Shown: positions 58,168 to 64,000 of the stretch, piece after piece | Position numbering within the stretch: the stretch's first letter is position 1 | Layout of the letters: every line of letters starts with the position of its first letter | From: Nitrososphaera sp. | GTDB taxonomy: Archaea > Thermoproteota > Nitrososphaeria > Nitrososphaerales > Nitrososphaeraceae | Assembly: GCA_039938515.1 (NCBI GenBank) | Contig: JBDUUL010000005.1 | Span: 1-64,000, forward strand | Direction: 5' to 3' | DNA: 64,000 nucleotides | Position numbers and translations under genes: made by a program | The notes under the pieces: model-generated | The model's input: only the letters and a program-made list of their open reading frames with translations | What the model was told of the DNA's origin: nothing | Databases searched by the model: none

Positions 58168-59607
58168 GTGATCGGACAGGCCTTTGTACGATACGCCACG
58201 ATCTCTGCAATTGTTTTTGCTCTGGTTTTTCCGGCTCTGGCATTTAACAAGAAAGTCTACGCGGATGGCCTCTTTATGGAGAACCTGCCTCCCGCAAGCG
58301 TCGGAAACCGCGATGCTAGTTTGTTTGTGAGAATAAATCCACCCGTGCTCGTAAGTGGATCCAATTCTGACGCATACCTTCAGCTGCGCCTCTTCGACGC
58401 CAAGACGAACGAGACTATCAAATCCACAACCTTTGACATCACTGTTACGAAGGGAGTTGAGAAAGATGCAAAGGTCATCATGGAGCAGGTCTTTACGACC
58501 GATAGTGGGCTACTCACCCTCCACATTACGCCGACAAACGGCTCCGTCACTGTTAATGCTAACCAGGACCCGTTTCTCAACGCATGGCAGGCGGACCCGG
58601 GAGGCGATATCAAGATCAGCGGCCCGCTCTTGCTCGACGGGGGCTTGTACCATTTTCACATCAGGATATTGACTGTGGACAACATCAGAAACCTGTTCTC
58701 TGACACTAACGCGCCCACGTTCGACTCGTACCTGAGCGTCGGCGACGTGACGAACAGAAACATTTCGCAGAGCGGCCAGCAGTACAACGCCACGCTGATT
58801 TCATATTACGACAAAGCAAACGGGTTCAGCCTGAACCCAAGCGCCAAGACCTTTACTTGGAGTATGCCATTTAATTGGAATGCAACGAGAATCAAGAACG
58901 CTCCCTCCTTCCTCGTCCATGAAGAAGTTCGCATTCCAAAATCTCTCAAAGATATCGGCGACACGAATTCCTTTAATGCCACGGTCAATGGACAGCCACT
59001 GCAGGGCAGACAGCTAATCGTTGATCCGTTCACATACAGCAACGCAGTCGTCGTCCACTATTTGCTTGCCAAAAACGATGTGCTGAACATGGCCACTTCG
59101 GGCGTAAAGAACAATACCTCGATGAATTTCGCCCTCTCGCCTGCCTCGGCCCCGGTTGCAGAGAACCAGACCAGCGGAGAATGGCGTGCAGAGCGGTCCA
59201 ACGTCATCGTGACATGGACTCCCAGCCAGCTTGCTTCAGGCAAGGACAGCACGCTTCACCTTCAGTTCATTGATACGCAGGGCACGGGCCAGCAGATAAG
59301 CGGCAACGTCCACTATGACCTTACGGTCAAGGACATGGACGGCAATGTGGTGATTTCAAAACCGGGACTAGTTGCAAAAGGCGGCCAGGATACCCAGACA
59401 CTGAACTTCCCCGCCGACAAGACGTACAGAACCGAAGCCAAGATAACATCCATTGATTATCAAAACCTTCCTTCCGACATCCGCGTGGATTACGCGAGGG
59501 GCGTCGTGGTGGTACCCGAATTCCCCGCAGGCTCCCTCATCGCCATAGCTGGCATAGTTGCTGCCGCAATAGCAGTCCAGAGGTTGGTAAAGAAAAATCC
59601 AGCATAG
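58168..59607 (+). CDS. Surface protein with PEF-type C-terminal sorting signal
   Basis: A 479-residue exported protein: signal peptide (about 8-33), a long beta-rich body, and a C-terminal tripartite tail of VVVPEFPAGS, a hydrophobic helix (LIAIAGIVAAAIAV) and basic QRLVKK. This tail matches the PEF/PEFG-CTERM class of archaeal sorting signals processed by archaeosortases. The body is common in this lineage but has no known function. GTG start; AATTAAATATAC (58135-58146) lies 27 bp upstream. Confidence 0.75.
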   Translation: MIGQAFVRYATISAIVFALVFPALAFNKKVYADGLFMENLPPASVGNRDASLFVRINPPVLVSGSNSDAYLQLRLFDAKTNETIKSTTFDITVTKGVEKDAKVIMEQVFTTDSGLLTLHITPTNGSVTVNANQDPFLNAWQADPGGDIKISGPLLLDGGLYHFHIRILTVDNIRNLFSDTNAPTFDSYLSVGDVTNRNISQSGQQYNATLISYYDKANGFSLNPSAKTFTWSMPFNWNATRIKNAPSFLVHEEVRIPKSLKDIGDTNSFNATVNGQPLQGRQLIVDPFTYSNAVVVHYLLAKNDVLNMATSGVKNNTSMNFALSPASAPVAENQTSGEWRAERSNVIVTWTPSQLASGKDSTLHLQFIDTQGTGQQISGNVHYDLTVKDMDGNVVISKPGLVAKGGQDTQTLNFPADKTYRTEAKITSIDYQNLPSDIRVDYARGVVVVPEFPAGSLIAIAGIVAAAIAVQRLVKKNPA

Positions 59608-59640
59608 TCAGCCTGAGACCAGATAACAATAATTCAAAAT

Positions 59641-59686
59641 GCTTGACCGGCTATGCAGTTTTTCTCACCTGCATAACCGGCCAAGC
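59641..59686 (+). terminator. Long imperfect hairpin
   Basis: GCTTGACCGGCTATGCAG (59641-59658) pairs with 59669-59686 over 18 bp with two mismatches. The loop of about 10 nt contains TTTTT. It begins 34 bp after the stop codon of the surface protein gene. It probably ends or stabilises that transcript; a repeat element is another reading. Confidence 0.55.
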
Positions 59687-59843
59687 TGTTCCCCATCGGT
59701 TTGGTCGATGTAGCATTTCTATTCCTGAATCACAATTTAAATGTGCCGCCTCGCAGGCTACCGGATGTATGAGCTGAATCTGCAGTTGCCAGCGTTTATC
59801 TGCGTTGGATGCAGGGTCCAATAATTTCCAGAAATAGGTTTAA

Positions 59844-61271
59844 ATGAGTACTGAGCATACAGATTTCGAATTGCCAGTCGTAGGGATTGATGACCTGGCT
59901 ATTTACGTGCCCAAACTTTACATCGATTACAAGGATTTTGCTGAAGCCAGAGGCATTGACCCTCAAAAGCTTGAATACGGCATTGGCATCAGAAAGATGG
60001 CCATCGCCGACACTAACCAGGATCCAGCTTGCATGGCTGCCAACGCCTGCCTCAAGTTGATGCAGAGAAACCATCTGCACCCGCAAGATATAGGCAGGAT
60101 TTATGTGGCAACCGAGTCATCGCTTGACGAGTCAAAGGCTCTCAATTCTTTCGTGGTTGGAATGCTCGAGCAGATCTACGGCGAGGGCTCGTTCGAGCAT
60201 GCGGGCGGCATCGAATGCAAGTTTGCGTGCGTCAGCGGATCTTATGCGCTTTACGATAATGCAAACTGGATAAGGGCAGAGGAGAACAACGGCAAGGCAG
60301 CGATCGTTGTAGTCAGCGATATTGCAAAGTATGACATCGGCTCTTCGGGCGAGTACACCCAGGGCGCCGGAGCAGTCGCGCTTTTGATAAGCGAGAAGCC
60401 CCGCCTTCTCGCTTTTGACCAAAAAGTTGCTTCCACAACCATCAAAAACGAATATGACTTTTACCGGCCATTTGGCAAGGAAACTCCTCTGGTCAATGGA
60501 AGCTATTCCAACCTGCTATACCTCATTTCGGTCAGAAAGGCCTTTGACGCCTACAAGGAGAAGGCAATCAAGTCAGGTCTTTTGAAGCTCAAAGACGGCG
60601 AGTCCATTACTGACCATATTGATTTCTTTGCGGTGCACCTTCCGTATCGAAGGATGGGAGAAAAGGCCCTTGCATACCTTCTCAGGCACGAATGGAGGCA
60701 TCTTCCAAGGTGGAGGAACGTCGTAAAGGAAATAAGCATGGAAGAGCCAGTTCCAAAGGATCCCAGGGGTACAATAGAATCGATACTTGCTGACACTCAG
60801 TTCATGAAGGCCGACGAGCAGTTCAGGCGCGGCTTTATGCAGACCTCTTTCTACAACGAGGTCTATGAAAGCAAGATGGCCAGTTCCCTTGAAGCATCGT
60901 CTATCATTGGCAACCTCTATACTGCTTCAATGTACATGGGCCTGCGTAGCCTCTTAGAGTTCGAGTATAACAAGGGGACCGACCTGTTCGACAAGCGGGT
61001 AGGATTTGGGTCATACGGCAGCGGTAGCAGCGCCATGGTCTTTAGCGGCATCATTCAGCCCGAGTACAAGGATGTCGTGAGCAGGATGGACCTCGAAGCT
61101 GACATTGGCTCGAGACAGAAGCTCTCCATAGAGCAGTATGAGAGGCTCCATAGAAACGAACGCGATTTCACCGACTCTGTCATCTGTCCTCACAGCGAGT
61201 TCGTGCTGGTAAAACTTGGCGGGAGCACCGCAGACAAGGCCGGCCTGCGAGAATACGATTACGTCAGCTAA
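59844..61271 (+). CDS. Hydroxymethylglutaryl-CoA synthase
   Basis: A 475-residue thiolase-superfamily enzyme condensing acetyl-CoA and acetoacetyl-CoA for the mevalonate pathway to archaeal lipids. Catalytic residues are E91 (ATESSLDESKA), C129 (CKFACVSGSY) and H265 (FFAVHLPYRR). Length and motifs are closer to the eukaryotic/MvaS-like branch than to short archaeal synthases. AATAATTTCC (59817-59826) is about 24 bp before the ATG. Its 3' end overlaps the convergent threonine dehydratase by 8 bp. Confidence 0.92.
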   Translation: MSTEHTDFELPVVGIDDLAIYVPKLYIDYKDFAEARGIDPQKLEYGIGIRKMAIADTNQDPACMAANACLKLMQRNHLHPQDIGRIYVATESSLDESKALNSFVVGMLEQIYGEGSFEHAGGIECKFACVSGSYALYDNANWIRAEENNGKAAIVVVSDIAKYDIGSSGEYTQGAGAVALLISEKPRLLAFDQKVASTTIKNEYDFYRPFGKETPLVNGSYSNLLYLISVRKAFDAYKEKAIKSGLLKLKDGESITDHIDFFAVHLPYRRMGEKALAYLLRHEWRHLPRWRNVVKEISMEEPVPKDPRGTIESILADTQFMKADEQFRRGFMQTSFYNEVYESKMASSLEASSIIGNLYTASMYMGLRSLLEFEYNKGTDLFDKRVGFGSYGSGSSAMVFSGIIQPEYKDVVSRMDLEADIGSRQKLSIEQYERLHRNERDFTDSVICPHSEFVLVKLGGSTADKAGLREYDYVS

Positions 61272-62514
61272 CGACCTTAAACTCGATTCCTTTCTGGTGC
61301 AGCAGATTGACAAGCCGCTGCGCGTGTTTTTCATCCTCGATTTCCAGGCTCAGGTAGACTCCGGCAGTGCCCGGCGGAATGTTTGAGCTGAGCCGGTCAT
61401 GCTCCACTTCCACGATGTTCACGCTGAGCTCCGCGATTCCATCGACGACGTCTCTTAGCGCTCCCGGCTTGTCCGGAAGAAGGATGAATATCCTGAGCAT
61501 CCTTCCCATCTGCATCAGTCCCTTTGCCACGATTTGTCCGAGGAGGTACATGTCGATGTTTCCTCCTGAAAGAATAGACACAATGTTTTCACCGGGTTGG
61601 TGCTGCCTGCCGTTTGACAGAAGGTACGCCAGGCTGGCTGCTCCCGCGGGCTCGACAACCAGCTTGGCCCTTTCCATGAGCAGAAACATCGTCTTTACGA
61701 TTTCCATGTCTTCGACAAGTACAATGTCGTCCAGGTGCTTGCGGATGATTTCAAAGGTCAACTTGCCGGGGTTCTTGACTGAGATGCCGTCGGCAATGGT
61801 ATAACCGTGCTTGACGGATTGGAGCGACCCTCTTGCAAGTGACTCTTTCATAGCAGGGAAGGCCTTTGACTCGACACCGATTATCTTGACGTCCGGCCTC
61901 TTGGATTTTACAGCAATTGCCACTCCCGCTGCAAGGCCGCCTCCTCCGACAGGCACGTATATTTTTGACACGTCCGGGAGGTCCTCAATTATTTCTAAGC
62001 CGACTGTACCCTGACCAGCAATTACTGTCGGGTCGTCAAATGCGTGGATAATGGTCTTGCCCTCATCCTGCGCAATGCGCTTGGCAGAGTCCCAAGCTTC
62101 GTCGTAGTTTGATCCTTCCAGTATCACCTTTGCACCGTATGATCTCGTCGCGGATACCTTGGCAGGCGAGGCGTTCTGCGGCATTACGATAGTACAGGGG
62201 ATTTTTTTTGAGGAAGCGGCAAATGCCACTCCCTGTGCGTGGTTCCCTGCCGACGCGGCTATGACCCCGTGCTTTGCCTGGTTTTCTGAAAGCGCGCTGA
62301 CTTTGACGTAGGCCCCGCGCACTTTGAATGAACCGGTCAGCTGAAGGCATTCGAGCTTCAGGTAAAGATTTGAGCCCGTAAGACGCGAGAAGGTGCGAGA
62401 GGTCTGGAGCGGGGTCTTTCTGATTACGCCATCAAGGACGCGCCTGGCAGAATAGATATCATCAATGCTGGGGGCAGAAAGGTGTTTAGCGTCCAGGCCG
62501 CGGGCTTGATCCAT
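61264..62514 (-). CDS. ilvA: Threonine dehydratase with C-terminal ACT-like domain
   Basis: A 416-residue PLP enzyme making 2-oxobutyrate from threonine. The PLP lysine is K64 in TGSFKVRGAY; the phosphate cup is VGGGGLAAG (about 190-198). The C-terminal 80 residues form one ACT-like regulatory domain (RIFILLPDKPGALRDVVDGI), the short form of biosynthetic/catabolic threonine dehydratases. It probably supplies isoleucine synthesis. A TTATAATTATG TATA box (about 62538-62548) and a perfect inverted repeat (62522-62536) precede the ATG. Confidence 0.92.
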   Translation of the reverse strand: MDQARGLDAKHLSAPSIDDIYSARRVLDGVIRKTPLQTSRTFSRLTGSNLYLKLECLQLTGSFKVRGAYVKVSALSENQAKHGVIAASAGNHAQGVAFAASSKKIPCTIVMPQNASPAKVSATRSYGAKVILEGSNYDEAWDSAKRIAQDEGKTIIHAFDDPTVIAGQGTVGLEIIEDLPDVSKIYVPVGGGGLAAGVAIAVKSKRPDVKIIGVESKAFPAMKESLARGSLQSVKHGYTIADGISVKNPGKLTFEIIRKHLDDIVLVEDMEIVKTMFLLMERAKLVVEPAGAASLAYLLSNGRQHQPGENIVSILSGGNIDMYLLGQIVAKGLMQMGRMLRIFILLPDKPGALRDVVDGIAELSVNIVEVEHDRLSSNIPPGTAGVYLSLEIEDEKHAQRLVNLLHQKGIEFKVVS

Positions 62515-62521
62515 CTGTGCT

Positions 62522-62536
62522 AGGCATAAAGTATGC
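62522..62536. promoter_or_regulatory. Perfect 15-bp inverted repeat at the ilvA promoter
   Basis: GGCATA-AAG-TATGCC, a 6-3-6 inverted repeat, lies between the TATA box and the start codon of the threonine dehydratase gene, covering the likely transcription start. This is a repressor-type position. Confidence 0.5.
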
Positions 62537-62594
62537 CATAATTATAACTTGTGAGGAAAAAAACTGCCGGGAGGAGAGAAAAACAATAAAGAGG

Positions 62595-62858
62595 TTATGG
62601 AGGGCAGCCTTCCATTTTTTGGATGTAGTAGCCCTTTTGAGAAATGGATTTTTCGACCATGGCAGGTGCCTGCTGGATGTGGCAGAACTGGCATTCCTCT
62701 GAAGTAATTTTTTGTCCTGACTGTCCCACGCTTTCCAGGTACATCTTGCCGTATTCTATAGCCTTCTCATGCGGCGTCTTGTGTTCTACCACGACGTCAA
62801 AATGCATAACCTTGCCATCCTTTTTTTGAACGTATGTATCATATACTGCGCATTCCAT
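62595..62858 (-). CDS. DUF2024 protein
   Basis: An 87-residue protein matching DUF2024 along its whole length: VYDTYVQKKDGKVMHFDVVV, YGKMYLESVGQ, EECQFCHIQQA and GYYIQKMEGC. The CxxCH could bind metal or heme-like ligand, but the function of the family is unknown. AATAAATACC (62880-62889) lies 27 bp upstream of the ATG and a perfect inverted repeat sits between them. Confidence 0.85.
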   Translation of the reverse strand: MECAVYDTYVQKKDGKVMHFDVVVEHKTPHEKAIEYGKMYLESVGQSGQKITSEECQFCHIQQAPAMVEKSISQKGYYIQKMEGCPP

Positions 62859-62859
62859 G

Positions 62860-62874
62860 CAGGCAGATTGCCTG
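62860..62874. promoter_or_regulatory. Perfect 15-bp inverted repeat at the DUF2024 promoter
   Basis: CAGGCA-GAT-TGCCTG, a 6-3-6 inverted repeat, lies directly between start codon and TATA box of the DUF2024 gene. Its half-site differs from those at lrp and ilvA. Confidence 0.45.
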
Positions 62875-62975
62875 AGAGGGTATTTATTCTATTTCACCGT
62901 GTAAGGCGTGGCAGGCCTGCAACCCCGGACAGTCCACCGGGTGGAAGGCTGAGGGGAATGTTTTTGTCTTTCGCA

Positions 62976-63602
62976 ATGACAGAAAGAGCAGTGTACCCGT
63001 CGGACATCTTTTCACGCATGTACCCAAAGTCAGAGGCGGGCCTTGTCTATCCGAAATATGAAGGATCACCGTCGGAAATTGACGACGTGCTTCAGACCAA
63101 CATATTCAACGTAATGTTAGGGAGGAGGTCCCAGAGAAGTTTTGACGACCGCAGCGTAGAGGATTGGAAGCTTGAAATGATTTTCGCAGCCGCCGATACC
63201 TCCCCCACTGCTGGAGGCTTTCAGGGCTTTGAGCTCTACAATGTAAAAAATGAAGACATAAAATCCAGAATCGTTTTGGCGGCAAACAAGCAGCCTCATG
63301 CACGGGCACCGGTCGTTCTTGTTTTTTGCATGAATCCATCCCGCATCAAAATGAATTTCCCCGAAGACATTATCAAGAAGTTCTCAGTCCAGGACGCAAC
63401 GCTTGCGGCTGGTTATGCGCAGCTAGCCGCACATGCCCTTGGCCTTAGCAGCGTCTGGATAGGAATGTTTGATGAGCGAAAGGTCATGGAAGCTCTGGGG
63501 ACTGACCTCGTCCCGTCCTCGATCCTCTGTATCGGATATCCCAAAAAGATCTTGATGCCAAAGCCAAAGCGTAATCTTGCGGAACTGATTCACGAAATCT
63601 AG
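62976..63602 (+). CDS. Nitroreductase-family flavoprotein
   Basis: From the ATG at 62976 this is a 208-residue FMN-dependent nitroreductase. FMN-phosphate contact RRSQRSF is at 50-56; SPTAGGFQ (76-83), the GLSSVWIGMFDE helix and C-terminal GYPKKI are typical. It reduces nitro compounds or quinones with NAD(P)H, or modifies flavins; the substrate is unknown. ATG 62958 is an alternative start. The frame open to 62769 overlaps the divergent DUF2024 gene and is not used. Confidence 0.85.
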   Translation: MTERAVYPSDIFSRMYPKSEAGLVYPKYEGSPSEIDDVLQTNIFNVMLGRRSQRSFDDRSVEDWKLEMIFAAADTSPTAGGFQGFELYNVKNEDIKSRIVLAANKQPHARAPVVLVFCMNPSRIKMNFPEDIIKKFSVQDATLAAGYAQLAAHALGLSSVWIGMFDERKVMEALGTDLVPSSILCIGYPKKILMPKPKRNLAELIHEI

Positions 63603-63633
63603 CAATTATTTTTTCAACGTATTAGTCAGGACT

Positions 63634-64000
63634 TCATGACTGAACGGAGCTCGAGTCAGCCAGGGCCTGCTCCAGCGCGTCTGACACCTGCTGAAGAGAG
63701 CTGACGAGCGCTCTGTCGTCTGACTCGGAGAGTTTGGCAGGGTCGAATAACGCCCTGGTCGAATCTGAGGCCTGACCGCTTGATCTCCTTCGCGCGCCCT
63801 TTGCAGGGGAGACCCACTCGATATCAAAATACGCAACAATGCCCTCTTCGCCTGAGAGCAGCCTAATGGAGTCAATAAGTACCGGCGTTGTGCGGTAGAA
63901 TTCGAGTACGAAATCCTTCAGTTCTGACAGCAGGGCATCCCTTTGGGAAGTGATCCGCTCAAGTTCTGGAAACGCGCCCTTTACCTCGCTATTCTTGATG
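63634..64000 (-). CDS. C-terminal part of an unknown protein, cut by the window edge
   Basis: A minus-strand frame with no stop from the right edge to TGA 63636-63634, 121 residues visible. It contains helices (FPELERITSQRDALLSELKD) and a beta stretch (EGIVAYFDIEWVSP), then a Ser/Asp-rich disordered part and an acidic C-terminal helix (LQQVSDALEQALAD). No family recognised. A shorter overlapping frame (63606-63875) is a shadow of this gene. Confidence 0.65.
   Translation of the reverse strand, partial: IKNSEVKGAFPELERITSQRDALLSELKDFVLEFYRTTPVLIDSIRLLSGEEGIVAYFDIEWVSPAKGARRRSSGQASDSTRALFDPAKLSESDDRALVSSLQQVSDALEQALADSSSVQS

Noticed and set aside
63606-63875. 89-residue minus-strand frame at the right end
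   Set aside because: The neighbouring frame is open to the window edge with far better protein character; this one is its shadow.
1-64000. CRISPR arrays, insertion sequences, integrases or phage genes
   Set aside because: I saw no evenly spaced direct repeats, transposase motifs, terminal repeats or tRNA-associated integrase anywhere in the window.

Overview
The window looks like a chromosomal stretch of an ammonia-oxidising-type thaumarchaeon (Nitrososphaerota, most like Nitrososphaera). The evidence is archaeal information-processing genes (archaeal-type AlaRS and LeuRS, prefoldin alpha next to ftsY, SecE), F420 biosynthesis (cofE), HMG-CoA synthase of the mevalonate pathway, and many genes with a TATA box 24-33 bp upstream of the start codon and no Shine-Dalgarno site (leaderless mRNAs). 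TTG is often the start codon. Many small TATA-driven genes, secreted Ser/Thr/Asn-rich proteins and receiver-only response regulators fit this group. No amo genes are present, so the genus is inferred. I see no insertion sequence, prophage, CRISPR array or rRNA.

Layout. 1-4.8 kb: four stand-alone receiver domains, a ribbon-helix-helix-like protein, a Cys-rich mini-protein, an Lrp-like regulator and two microproteins. 5-11 kb: MDR dehydrogenase, copper chaperone and Cu+ P-type ATPase (convergent and overlapping), a YdjM-like membrane protein, an MscS channel and a KTSC protein. 11-15.6 kb: a three-gene ABC export/cell-surface operon whose permease and secreted partner share glycine-rich segments, preceded by a perfect 9-1-9 palindrome. 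15.6-23.7 kb: VIT1-type metal transporter, MarR-MFS efflux pair, membrane-anchored Lon-like protease, PPOX flavoprotein, DedA protein, and a second copy of the Cys-rich mini-protein. 24-27.5 kb: a bacterial-type NHEJ pair, Ku and a three-domain LigD, tail to tail. 27.8-31.2 kb: tandem secreted beta-helix proteins, a retropepsin-like protein, tRNA-Ser(GCT) and a zinc-ribbon microprotein. 31-40 kb: thioredoxin, SecE, Lrp, several small zinc proteins, LeuCD-type dehydratase, CofE and unknowns. 40-52 kb: alaS-leuS, a geranylgeranyl-reductase-like flavoprotein, prefoldin alpha-ftsY-argF, Rieske protein, thiamine-binding-like protein and a Dot1/aKMT-like methyltransferase. 53-64 kb: PEP carboxykinase, an intron-rich tRNA-Gln(CTG), a YkgJ-type protein, superoxide dismutase, surface proteins, HMG-CoA synthase, threonine dehydratase, DUF2024 protein, nitroreductase and a truncated gene at the right edge.

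Themes. Core metabolism (gluconeogenesis, leucine, isoleucine, arginine, mevalonate, F420) is interleaved with stress functions: copper and iron handling, SOD, thioredoxin, drug efflux, osmotic channel and double-strand break repair. Regulation appears local: several promoters carry perfect inverted repeats close to the TATA box or transcription start.

The most striking item is the tRNA-Gln(CTG) gene at 54819-54962. It folds into a normal 76-nt tRNA only if three separate introns (about 32, 20 and 16 nt) are removed, two of them inside the D-arm.
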